Source of the DNA: JAVWGW01 sp036651575
GTDB taxonomy: Bacteria > Actinomycetota > Coriobacteriia > Coriobacteriales > Eggerthellaceae
Assembly (NCBI GenBank): GCA_036651575.1
Contig: JAVVXN010000041.1
Span: forward strand, 1 to 13,475
Reading direction: 5' to 3'
DNA: 13,475 nt
In this document: positions 7,558 through 13,475 of the stretch, piece after piece
How positions within the stretch are numbered: position 1 is the first letter of the stretch
How the letters are laid out: every line of letters starts with the position of its first letter
Notes under the pieces: generated by a model
What the model was told of the DNA's origin: nothing
What the model saw: the letters and a program-made list of their open reading frames with translations, nothing else
The model's database searches: none
Made by a program: the position numbers and the translations under genes

Positions 7558-8274
7558 ATGACCGTCGTTGTTCGCCGCCCTTCTACCTTTCAGCAGTATA
7601 GAAATCTGCTTGCAAAAGATTTGCAACAGGAATTTCGTACCAAGGAAATGCTTACTTCTATGGGCATTTATGCGCTGCTCGTACTGGTGGTCTATGGTGC
7701 GGCGCTTGGTGCAACATCCGCTACGCTCGACATCTTGCAGATGAGCGGGGGGCTGTTGTGGGCGCTCATCGTATTTACCTCGCTGCTGGGGTTGAACCGT
7801 TCGTTTTCTCACGAAAAAGAACAGGGGTGTCTTGAAGGTATCCTGCTCGTGCCGCTCGATCGTTCGGTTATCTTTCTTGCGAAGGCGACGTCGAATCTGC
7901 TGTTTCTTCTCATTGTTGAAATTATTGCGGTTCCGATGTTCTATTTCTTTTTCCTGACGACGACCACGCCATCGGAAAGTTTTTGGATGCTGGTTTTTCC
8001 GCTGCTTGTCGGCACAATTGGTGTCGCGGGCATCGGCACTCTGCTTTCCACAATCACGATCAATACGCGCGGTAAAGATGTGATGTTGGCCGTCTTGTTT
8101 ATTCCGCTGATTTTTCCGCTACTCTATGCGTGCGTATCGGCTACGACGGTTGTTATTTTGGGGAGCGAAGGATACCTGGATACGTTTATCCAGTCGCTTA
8201 CGCTGGCGGGTGGCTATGATGTGATCATGATATTGCTTTCTTGGGTGCTCTACGATTTTGTTATTTCTGCATAG
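7558..8274 (+). CDS. ccmB: CcmB, membrane subunit of the heme-handling ABC transporter
   Basis: Integral membrane partner of CcmA. The 238 residues predict about six hydrophobic segments and include the characteristic family stretch GLNRSFSHEKEQGCLEGILL (78-97), followed by PLDRSVIFLAK. The ATG at 7558 is one base after the ccmA stop, with GGGGGTGG inside the ccmA 3' end as the ribosome binding site. The open frame extends far upstream inside ccmA (to 7396), but that part is out-of-frame ccmA sequence and not a real N-terminus. ccmC follows after 12 bases. Confidence 0.93.
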   Translation: MTVVVRRPSTFQQYRNLLAKDLQQEFRTKEMLTSMGIYALLVLVVYGAALGATSATLDILQMSGGLLWALIVFTSLLGLNRSFSHEKEQGCLEGILLVPLDRSVIFLAKATSNLLFLLIVEIIAVPMFYFFFLTTTTPSESFWMLVFPLLVGTIGVAGIGTLLSTITINTRGKDVMLAVLFIPLIFPLLYACVSATTVVILGSEGYLDTFIQSLTLAGGYDVIMILLSWVLYDFVISA

Positions 8275-8286
8275 TAAGGGGGGTTT

Positions 8287-9060
8287 ATGGTTGAGGAACA
8301 GAAAGAAAAAGTACGATTACCGCAGGTTGGCGGTGTGTGCGATAAAATCGCTCCGATTCTTTTGTTGCTGGGTGCCGTATTGACCACACTTGGTTTTGTG
8401 TTGACATTTACGGTGGCACCGTTGGTCAATGGTGCAGCGGTTGGTGGCGCCGAATTGATTGGTGATCAGATTGTTGCCAATAAATTGCTGCTGTCGCAAA
8501 AGATTTTCTATTTCCATATGCCGGTTGCGATCACGTCGTTTGTCGCTTTGGCGTTTACGGCATATTATGGCGTGCGGTTTTTGGCAACGAGGAAGGCATG
8601 CTATGACTTGCGCGCTCGATTAGCTACCGAAATCGCATTGCTTTTTATCGTATGCACCATGTTTTCGGGTGAGCTTTGGGAGCGGTTTGAGTGGGGTGTG
8701 TGGTGGACGTGGGAGCCGCGGTTGACCACCTATTTCATTTTGATGTTGCTTGTGATTGCCTACTTTATTTTACGCAATGCTATCGACGACCCCGAGCGCC
8801 GTGCTGTGTATGCGAGCGTGTTTGGCATCATAGCTTTTGTCGATGCCCCCCTCTGCTTCTTGATTACGCGTCTTGTGCCCTCGGGTGTGCATCCGGTTGT
8901 TTTCCGCACCGATTCGGGGCTTTCACCCGATATGCTGATACCGTTGCTCGTTTCGATGTTTGGTATGTTTATGGTTGCCTTCGCGCTCTATCGGTTGCGC
9001 CTTCGCGCGGGCCTTCTTGAAGAAAAAGTCGAACTGCTGAAAAAGCACCTGGAAGATTAG
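8287..9060 (+). CDS. ccmC: CcmC, heme-binding protein that loads CcmE
   Basis: Polytopic membrane protein that binds heme at its outer face and attaches it to CcmE. The 257 residues contain the WWD region WGVWWTWEPRLTTYF (136-150) and two flanking histidines expected as heme ligands, H77 in YFHMP and H202 in SGVHPVV. About six membrane helices are predicted, with a short charged C-terminal helix (240-257). AAGGGGGG just before the ATG is a strong ribosome binding site. The divergent N-terminal 15 residues are charged and cytoplasmic. It is a shorter relative of CcmF in this operon, distinguished by size and the WEPR variant of the motif. Confidence 0.93.
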   Translation: MVEEQKEKVRLPQVGGVCDKIAPILLLLGAVLTTLGFVLTFTVAPLVNGAAVGGAELIGDQIVANKLLLSQKIFYFHMPVAITSFVALAFTAYYGVRFLATRKACYDLRARLATEIALLFIVCTMFSGELWERFEWGVWWTWEPRLTTYFILMLLVIAYFILRNAIDDPERRAVYASVFGIIAFVDAPLCFLITRLVPSGVHPVVFRTDSGLSPDMLIPLLVSMFGMFMVAFALYRLRLRAGLLEEKVELLKKHLED

Positions 9061-9070
9061 GAGATAACCC

Positions 9071-9253
9071 ATGAATGCGGTTCTCGTTGAAATATATTCG
9101 ACCATTTTGCCGGCTGCACCGTATGTGATCGGTGCTTATGTTTTGATCTGGCTTGCGCTGTTTGTCTACGTATTTTTTATTATGCGGAGAGTGAAACGGG
9201 CTGAAGCCCAGATGGCCGTGCTGGAAGAAGCGATTGCGGACAAGCAATTGTAG
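9071..9253 (+). CDS. ccmD: CcmD, small membrane helper of CcmC
   Basis: 60 residues: one membrane helix (about 17-38) followed by basic RRVKR and an amphipathic charged helix (42-59, AEAQMAVLEEAIADKQ). This is the usual CcmD plan; in E. coli the protein stabilises the CcmC-CcmE complex and helps release holo-CcmE. A TAGGAG ribosome binding site overlaps the ccmC stop, 7 bases before the ATG. CcmD sequences are weakly conserved, so the call rests on size, topology and position as the last gene of the ccm operon. No strong terminator follows; a 7-bp GC-rich stem (9264-9270 / 9286-9292) is the only candidate. Confidence 0.8.
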   Translation: MNAVLVEIYSTILPAAPYVIGAYVLIWLALFVYVFFIMRRVKRAEAQMAVLEEAIADKQL

Positions 9254-9339
9254 CTTAGGTTATGGCGTGCATGAAGGTTTGCTCGGCGCGCCGCGTCCGG
9301 GTTCTTTCTTCGTCCGCTTGTACGGGCTTTTTGGCCGTA

Positions 9340-9370
9340 TTGCAATTGGATGAGCGTTTTTTGTTACAAT
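9340..9370 (+). promoter_or_regulatory. Probable galU promoter with extended -10
   Basis: TACAAT (9365-9370) is preceded by TG at the extended -10 position (9362-9363). TTGCAA (9340-9345) is a -35-like box with a long 19-base spacer. The predicted start, about 9377, leaves a leader of about 39 nt before the ATG at 9416 and argues against the ATG at 9380 as start codon. Confidence 0.55.
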
Positions 9371-9415
9371 CACCTGGTTATGGCGAACAACCGAAATGAA
9401 AAGATTAGAGGAACG

Positions 9416-10234
9416 ATGAAAGCACTGATTCCCGCCGCTGGCATGGGTACCCGTTTTTTGCCTGCAACGAAAGCTCAGCCAAAAGAGATGTTGCTGGTGG
9501 TTGACCGTCCGGTTATTCAATATATCGTCGAAGAGGGTCTTGCCTCCGCAGCCGACGAAGTGGTTGTCATAAACAGTCGAGATAAGAAGGCTATCGAAGA
9601 TCATTTTTCTCCGAACCCGCCGCTAGAAACTGCGTTGCGAGAGCGAGGAAAGGATGCGCTTGCCGATCTTGTGGCCTATGTGGGCAATCTCAATGTCAGC
9701 TATGTGTATCAAGATGATCCCTTGGGCTTAGGCCATGCGATTTGGTGCGCAAATGAGAAAACCGCCGGTGAGCCATTCTACGTTTTGCTGGGCGACGTGC
9801 TGGTGCCCGACAACAAGATGCTTCCTCGCATGCAGGAAATTTCTGATGCCCACAACGGCGCAAGCGTTATTGCCGTATTGCCGGTGCCCGAAGATCAGGT
9901 GAGTCGTTTTGGCGTGATTGCAGGCAACGCGATTGCCGATGATGTGTGGAGCGTTGATTCCCTGGTGGAAAAACCCGCAATCGAAGATGCTCCTTCCAAC
10001 CTGGCAGTATTTGGCCGCTACCTTTTGAGTCCTCGCGTGATGGAATTATTGGCTGATGTGCAGCCGGGAGTGGGTAACGAAATCCAGTTGACCGATGCGC
10101 TTGATGCGGTGCTGCAAGAAGAGGAAATGTACGCGCTCGTGATCGATCCGGCCGATGGGTTTGATACGGGTACGGTAGAGTCGTGGCTCGAAACAAACAA
10201 TATCCTCTACGCCCGCAAACAACAACGGTCTTAA
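9416..10234 (+). CDS. galU: UTP-glucose-1-phosphate uridylyltransferase
   Basis: Makes UDP-glucose from UTP and glucose-1-phosphate in the cytoplasm, feeding cell-wall glycan, teichoic-acid or glycolipid synthesis. The 272 residues show the nucleotide-binding start AAGMGTRFLPATKAQPKEML (7-26), QDDPLGLGHA (99-108), the metal-binding LLGD (124-127), VEKP (184-187), NEIQLTDA (221-228) and GFDTG (248-252). Length is close to the bacterial GalU norm. AGAGGA (9407-9412) lies just before this ATG; an in-frame ATG at 9380 has no ribosome binding site. Transcribed alone from its own promoter, after the ccm operon. The C-terminal lid (DTGTVESWL) differs from the Gram-negative GalU consensus, as is usual for distant lineages. 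Confidence 0.92.
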   Translation: MKALIPAAGMGTRFLPATKAQPKEMLLVVDRPVIQYIVEEGLASAADEVVVINSRDKKAIEDHFSPNPPLETALRERGKDALADLVAYVGNLNVSYVYQDDPLGLGHAIWCANEKTAGEPFYVLLGDVLVPDNKMLPRMQEISDAHNGASVIAVLPVPEDQVSRFGVIAGNAIADDVWSVDSLVEKPAIEDAPSNLAVFGRYLLSPRVMELLADVQPGVGNEIQLTDALDAVLQEEEMYALVIDPADGFDTGTVESWLETNNILYARKQQRS

Positions 10235-10257
10235 GCCCCTTTTATCCTATTCACCAA

Positions 10258-10414
10258 ACCGTCAGGTACGAAAGAGGCCTGGCGGAGGGGACCGCCAGGC
10301 CAACAAGGAGGGGGTGGCGACTATTAGTCACCACTGCTTTAATGAGGTAAAAGCAGTAACAAATGGAAAGGAGGGGAGCCTCTCCGATTCGCTGAACTCA
10401 GTATACGTGACGGT
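10258..10414 (+). ncRNA. Candidate multi-branched structured RNA downstream of galU
   Basis: The ends close on each other: ACCGTCA (10258-10264) pairs with TGACGGT (10408-10414), and after one G-G mismatch GTA (10266-10268) pairs with TAC (10404-10406). Inside are four consecutive hairpins: a perfect 10-bp GC stem with loop AGGGGA (10276-10301), GTGG-C-GAC / GTC-A-CCAC (10314-10334), TGCTTT/AAAGCA (10335-10355, extendable by 2 bp) and GGAGGG/CCTCTCC (10370-10385). GGAGGGG occurs three times (10284-10290 and again near 10307 and 10370). TATCCT (10243-10248) is a possible -10, giving a start near 10255; a run of seven T at 10472-10478 may mark the 3' end. No known family recognised with confidence. 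It does not fit RNase P, tmRNA, SRP or rod-like 6S RNA. Confidence 0.5.
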
Positions 10415-10583
10415 CTTGAAGGACTTATCGTCAGGAAATGCGGGTTTTGTGGTGGCGGGCGGTTAACGGTGTTTTTTTCTCCTACTCCGGTTGTAGCGCA
10501 CCCCAGCTCAACAATATTGCAGATTGTTGCTCTTGATTCTCGCGCTTTCCGAGGGTGACTTTTGCCGTTTGCGACAATACCTT
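10415..10583 (+). other. Intergenic stretch after the RNA candidate
   Basis: No plausible gene. It contains a second CGTCA (10429-10433) able to compete for the closing stem of the RNA candidate, the T7 run (10472-10478), and a 7-bp inverted repeat CAACAAT (10509-10515) / ATTGTTG (10523-10529) that has no T tract and may be a binding site. Confidence 0.4.
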
Positions 10584-10592
10584 TGGTATACT
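10584..10592 (+). promoter_or_regulatory. Extended -10 promoter of the CmpB-type membrane protein gene
   Basis: TGG followed by TATACT (10587-10592) gives a good extended -10. No -35 at standard spacing; TTGCCG at 10562-10567 is 19 bases away. Predicted start about 10599, only a base or two before the ATG at 10601. Confidence 0.55.
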
Positions 10593-10600
10593 AAAGCGCA

Positions 10601-10627
10601 ATGTTTCGAGGAGGTCTCGGGATGTAA
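10601..10627 (+). other. Possible leaderless mini-ORF containing a start-stop AUG-UAA
   Basis: ATG at 10601, at the predicted 5' end of the transcript, opens an 8-codon frame (MFRGGLGM) ending TAA at 10625-10627. Its last codon, ATG 10622, sits 7 bases after a perfect GAGGAGG (10608-10614) and is directly followed by TAA TAA. Ribosomes loading there would terminate at once. It may regulate or re-route translation to the frame starting at 10631 or 10685. No peptide function is claimed. Confidence 0.3.
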
Positions 10628-10684
10628 TAAATGGGGGATTCGTTGCCGCAGAAGCGCGTGACGGACAGAATGGGAGGGGATGGT

Positions 10685-11845
10685 ATGTCAGATAGTACGG
10701 AGACAAACCAGCAAAAGATTCCGCTTGCGCTCAAGATTGTTGCTGCGCTCTTTGTGTTTGGCGGTGTTGCAGCGTTGCCGGAGCTGGTGCGGGTCATGAT
10801 TGCCCTTGTGGGTGAGTTGCAGACGGGGACCACAAAGGTATCGACGTTGGTGGTTTTTGGAATCCTCATTGTCTTGCTGACAATATCTGCTGTCACCTTT
10901 ATCATTTTTGGCTTGAGAATTTTACGCAACAAGCGCAAGCATGCGGCGCACGCGGCATATACGCTTGTGGCGGTTACGATTTTGGTTATTCTTGCGGACA
11001 TGATGTTGTTTGGTATCAACCTTAATTTGATTGGGTATGGTATCGAACTGGCCATCTTGATCGCCCTGATGAGCTACCTTGATCCAACACTTGCTGAAGA
11101 GCGTGCTCTGCAGCGCAAGATACGTAAAATGAACAAAGAGGAACAGGGAGAAGCGGAGCGCCTCGCCGAGGAGGCACGACCAAAAAAAGGATACATCACC
11201 CTAAACTTTTTTAATATCTTCTGGATCTTTGTTGTTTGCTGTGTTCTCGGACTGCTCCTCGAAGACATCTTCCACATCATGAAATTTGGCGAATATCAAG
11301 ATCGTGCGGGTATGCTGTTTGGGCCTTTTTCACCAATCTACGGTTTTGGTGCCGTGCTTATGACGGTTGCACTCAATCGCTTTCACGATAAGCCTCTTAT
11401 CGTTATCTTCCTTGTTAGTGCGGTGATCGGTGGCGGGTTCGAATTCTTTACCAGCTGGATCATGGAATTTGCATTTGGTATTCGCGCATGGGACTATTCC
11501 GGCACCTTCCTGTCAATTGACGGGCGCACGAACGCGGTGTTTATGGTTGCCTGGGGTGCGTTGGGCATCATGTGGATCAAGCTGTTGCTGCCGCGCTTGC
11601 TTAAGTTTATCAACATGATTCCGTGGAATTGGCGCTACGGCGTGACCGTGGTTTGCACTGTCTTCATGCTGATTAATGGCCTGATGTCGCTGCAGTCAAT
11701 CGACTGCTGGTATCAGCGTATGTCGGGAAACGAACCTTCTACCCCGATACAGCAGTTCTATGCAAACCATTACGACGATGATTACATGGCGAATCGATTC
11801 CAAACGATGACGATGAATCCTGAAGATGCCACGCGGGTAAAGTAG
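10685..11845 (+). CDS. Polytopic membrane protein with C-terminal CmpB-type (putative ABC transporter type IV) domain
   Basis: 386-residue integral membrane protein. The N-terminal half (12-130) has about four hydrophobic helices and is not recognised. A charged, helix-forming linker (134-168, rich in E, R and K) follows, then a domain of the family once called DUF1113 and now annotated as CmpB-like putative ABC transporter. It carries RAGMLFGPFSPIYGFG (207-222) and FEFFTSWIMEFAFGIRAWDYS (252-272) followed by DGR. The C-terminal ~45 residues are hydrophilic. No ATPase motif or partner gene is present, so transport is unproven. The start at 10685 is chosen because GGGAGGGG ends 5 bases before it; an in-frame ATG at 10631 would add 18 residues but has AGGAGG 16 bases away. 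Monocistronic, with its own promoter and terminator. Confidence 0.75.
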   Translation: MSDSTETNQQKIPLALKIVAALFVFGGVAALPELVRVMIALVGELQTGTTKVSTLVVFGILIVLLTISAVTFIIFGLRILRNKRKHAAHAAYTLVAVTILVILADMMLFGINLNLIGYGIELAILIALMSYLDPTLAEERALQRKIRKMNKEEQGEAERLAEEARPKKGYITLNFFNIFWIFVVCCVLGLLLEDIFHIMKFGEYQDRAGMLFGPFSPIYGFGAVLMTVALNRFHDKPLIVIFLVSAVIGGGFEFFTSWIMEFAFGIRAWDYSGTFLSIDGRTNAVFMVAWGALGIMWIKLLLPRLLKFINMIPWNWRYGVTVVCTVFMLINGLMSLQSIDCWYQRMSGNEPSTPIQQFYANHYDDDYMANRFQTMTMNPEDATRVK

Positions 11846-11918
11846 GATCGGTAGCCTCAACGAGCTTAATTGCAACGGATTTGTGAGCGCTTGAAAACAA
11901 GGTAAGAAAGCATGGAGG

Positions 11919-11956
11919 AAAGCCCTGCCGCATCGTTGCGGCAGGGCTTTTTATTT
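11919..11956 (+). terminator. Strong terminator between convergent genes
   Basis: A perfect 14-bp stem, AAAGCCCTGCCGCA / TGCGGCAGGGCTTT, with tetraloop TCGT and then TTATTT. It ends the membrane-protein transcript 73 bases after its stop. On the minus strand the stem is followed by CTCC rather than T, so it serves mainly the plus strand, though the TTT in the arm may help stop the dehydrogenase transcript. Confidence 0.92.
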
Positions 11957-12022
11957 CGGGGGATAATCGAAAGCTTACCAGGGGTATTTCAGCTTTTTGC
12001 GGAAGGGTCCTCGCTTGGCGTG

Positions 12023-12997
12023 TCATCCGATTTGGTAAGGATTAGTGACTACGTTTTGCGGGGTGCCGTTTTGATAGGCGCCCACGTTGGCATACACCGT
12101 ATCCAGCAGACGCCTACGAGCTTCAAGCGTCGCCCAGGCGATATGAGGGGTGATAAGGGTGTGGGGAGCTGCAAGCAGTGGATTGGTGGCGCTCATGGGT
12201 TCGACAGAGACCACGTCTGCGGCAAAACCGGAAAGCTTTCCGGTTTTGAGAGCATGTGCCACGGCTTGTTCATCGATCAAGGTACCGCGAGCGGTATTGA
12301 TGAGAAATGCTCCTTCTTTCATGCGAGCGATGGCGGCGGCATCGATCATGTTGTTTGTTTTCGGTGTGGCGGGGCAGTGCAGGCTCACGAAATCGGCCGT
12401 TGCCAAAAGTTCCTCGAGTTCAACCTGGCGGCAAGCGCTGGTTTCTGCGGATGGTTTGCGGCTGCGATTGACGAACACAACCTGCATGCCGAGGGCGCAG
12501 GCGACGCGTGCGACCGATTGCCCAATGCTACCCATGCCAATAATTCCCAATGTTTTACCGGTGACCTCGATGAGCGGCGTTTTCCAATATGAGAAATCGG
12601 CGCTGTTCACCCAGTCCCCCTTCTTGACGCCATCGGAATGCAGTCCGATATGCATACAGTGCTCCAAAAGGAGTCCAATGGTCATTTGGGTTACGTCGGG
12701 GGTTGAATAGGCGGGCACGTTGGATATCACGATGCCACGTCGGTTAGCTTCATCGAGGTCGACAACGTTGAAGCCTGTTGAGGTAAGTGCGATCATCTTC
12801 AGGCAGGGTGCCGCTTCAAAAGCTTCTTTGTCCCATATAATTTTACTGGTTATGGCAATTTCGACATCGGCGATGCGGGCAAAGAGGTCTTCTCGTGCGG
12901 TTCGATCATAGAGCGTGACCTCTCCCCATGCGCTCAGTGGTTCCCAGCTTAAATCTCCGGGATTGTTGACGTATGCCTCCAAGACTTTAATGATCAT
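12023..12997 (-). CDS. D-2-hydroxyacid dehydrogenase (hydroxypyruvate/glyoxylate reductase-like)
   Basis: NAD(P)-dependent reduction of a 2-keto acid to the D-2-hydroxy acid, or the reverse; closest in feel to glycerate dehydrogenase/hydroxypyruvate reductase, but substrate is uncertain. The 324 residues have the split catalytic domain (1-100 and 290-324) around a Rossmann domain with GMGSIG (154-159). The catalytic triad is visible: Arg237 in NTARGTL, Glu266 in SVEPM and His285 in ITPHIAWAT. The end of the second strand reads FVNRSRK (175-181) with no acidic residue, which favours NADPH over NADH (inference). Length is normal. AAGGGAG lies 6 bases before the ATG. Convergent with the membrane-protein gene and divergent from the Tat lipoprotein gene. 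Confidence 0.9.
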   Translation of the reverse strand: MIIKVLEAYVNNPGDLSWEPLSAWGEVTLYDRTAREDLFARIADVEIAITSKIIWDKEAFEAAPCLKMIALTSTGFNVVDLDEANRRGIVISNVPAYSTPDVTQMTIGLLLEHCMHIGLHSDGVKKGDWVNSADFSYWKTPLIEVTGKTLGIIGMGSIGQSVARVACALGMQVVFVNRSRKPSAETSACRQVELEELLATADFVSLHCPATPKTNNMIDAAAIARMKEGAFLINTARGTLIDEQAVAHALKTGKLSGFAADVVSVEPMSATNPLLAAPHTLITPHIAWATLEARRRLLDTVYANVGAYQNGTPQNVVTNPYQIG

Positions 12998-13037
12998 GCA
13001 GGTCTCCCTTTGCGTGGTCGAAGAATCGAATCACCGA

Positions 13038-13046
13038 ATTGTAACA
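13038..13046 (-). promoter_or_regulatory. Extended -10 promoter of the dehydrogenase gene
   Basis: Read on the minus strand, TGT precedes TACAAT, the same extended -10 form as at galU. It lies about 40 bases upstream of the ATG at 12997. No -35 of standard sequence is visible. Confidence 0.5.
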
Positions 13047-13183
13047 CCGAGGCATAGATTGTTGTTGGGGTACAACGGTTAACGTGCGTATGGGTTGAGG
13101 GGAGCTTTTGTTGGTTTTCAGGTATTTCTTTTAAGACTAAGTACCTTCTAGTTTTCTTGTGGTAGCGGACTATTACCTTGATA

Positions 13184-13218
13184 TTGATTATCATAGTTAA
13201 ACATGATAATATGATAAT
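13184..13218 (+). promoter_or_regulatory. Promoter with overlapping operator-like inverted repeat
   Basis: ATTATCAT (13187-13194) and ATGATAAT (13203-13210) form a perfect 8-bp inverted repeat with an 8-base centre; ATGATAAT is repeated directly at 13211-13218. TTGATT (13184-13189) and TAATAT (13207-13212) make a -35/-10 pair with exactly 17 bases between; TATGAT (13210-13215) is an alternative -10. A protein bound to the repeat would cover the promoter core. The regulator is unknown. The rest of 13047-13314 holds no gene. Confidence 0.5.
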
Positions 13219-13314
13219 AAAGTTGAGTGATGTAATAAGGCAATGAAAAGGAGGGGGCAGGCCTGTAAAGGGAGGTTTCATTCATCGATACTGAGTGAGA
13301 GAAAGGGCATTCTT

Positions 13315-13475
13315 ATGAGAGGGAACGAGAAGGTAGTTAGCAGGCGCGGGTTTGTGGCAGGAGCGAGTGCTGCTGCGGCCACGTTGGCTTTAGGGGGTTC
13401 GAGCCTGGTTGGTTGCTCATCTGGCAAAGACAGCAACTCTGCAGGTAAGGCAAAAAAAGTTGAGGAAAAATGGGT
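13315..13475 (+). CDS. Tat-exported lipoprotein, probable respiratory oxidoreductase (truncated by window edge)
   Basis: Only the first 53 residues are present. The N-terminus carries a twin-arginine signal SRRGFVAG (9-16), an Ala/Leu-rich hydrophobic stretch and a lipobox LVGC with Cys34, so the protein should be exported folded and lipid-anchored outside the cell. A polar linker (SSGKDSNSAGKAKK) leads to VEEKW at the edge. In Coriobacteriia such starts commonly belong to molybdopterin (DMSO-reductase family) or flavin fumarate-reductase-like enzymes; the residues that would decide lie outside. GAAAGGG (13301-13307) supports this ATG. An in-frame ATG at 13243 would add 24 residues but has no properly spaced ribosome binding site and would spoil the short Tat n-region. 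If it is a reductase, it could need the heme and cytochrome module upstream in the window, which is inference. Confidence 0.7.
   Translation, partial: MRGNEKVVSRRGFVAGASAAAATLALGGSSLVGCSSGKDSNSAGKAKKVEEKW

Noticed and set aside
9284..9293. CGGCGCGCCG palindrome between ccmD and galU as a terminator
   Set aside because: It has no loop of its own and no following T tract. A 7-bp alternative stem exists but also lacks the T run.
10276..10440. Csr-type sponge RNA because of repeated GGA motifs
   Set aside because: GGA is frequent but mostly within purine runs and stems rather than isolated in hairpin loops, and CsrA is not expected in this lineage. Kept only as a weak alternative.
10512..10521. 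CAATATTGCA shared with the palindrome near 2973-2982, as a common operator
   Set aside because: Many 10-base matches are expected by chance in a window this size, and the palindrome is not preserved at the second site.

Overview
The window looks like a chromosomal piece of an anaerobic, respiring Gram-positive bacterium, most plausibly an Eggerthellaceae-type member of the Coriobacteriia. That placement is inferred from an unusual combination: an LPXTG sortase-anchored surface protein (Gram-positive wall), a System I cytochrome c maturation operon whose CcmE carries the CXXXY type of heme-attachment site, a NapC/NrfH-like multiheme cytochrome, and the start of a twin-arginine lipoprotein of the kind that family uses as respiratory reductases. 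The genus cannot be fixed from the sequence alone.

Layout. Positions 1-89 hold the 3' part of a tRNA-Ala(CGC) and its terminator. A consensus -10 box and a structured ~150-nt leader precede a large secreted, sortase-anchored adhesin (327-2743). Its Pro/Ala-rich wall-spanning repeat is interrupted by a 100-N assembly gap that falsely breaks the reading frame. Nested inverted repeats and a 12-bp palindrome lie between it and a membrane-anchored pentaheme-type cytochrome c (3007-3822), which is closed by a strong terminator. Then comes a compact operon, ccmE-ccmF-ccmA-ccmB-ccmC-ccmD (3934-9253), which exports and mounts the heme that the cytochrome upstream needs. The two units form one functional module. 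ccmG/ccmH/ccmI homologues are not in the window.

The second half is more housekeeping-like: galU (UDP-glucose synthesis), a ~450-nt intergenic region containing a candidate multi-branched structured RNA (about 10258-10414), a polytopic membrane protein with a CmpB-type C-terminal domain (10685-11845) preceded by an extended -10 promoter and a tiny leader ORF, a strong terminator, and a convergent D-2-hydroxyacid dehydrogenase on the minus strand (12997-12023). A divergent intergenic region with a clear operator-like inverted repeat leads into the truncated Tat lipoprotein gene at the right edge.

The observations most worth a second look are the unannotated multi-stem RNA candidate after galU, the cytochrome with CX3CH and CX4CH heme sites plus an 11-residue-repeat cytoplasmic helix, the CcmE with an internally duplicated OB-like barrel, the collapsed repeat in the adhesin, and the leader/operator elements. 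All calls come from reading the sequence; no database search or folding program was run.
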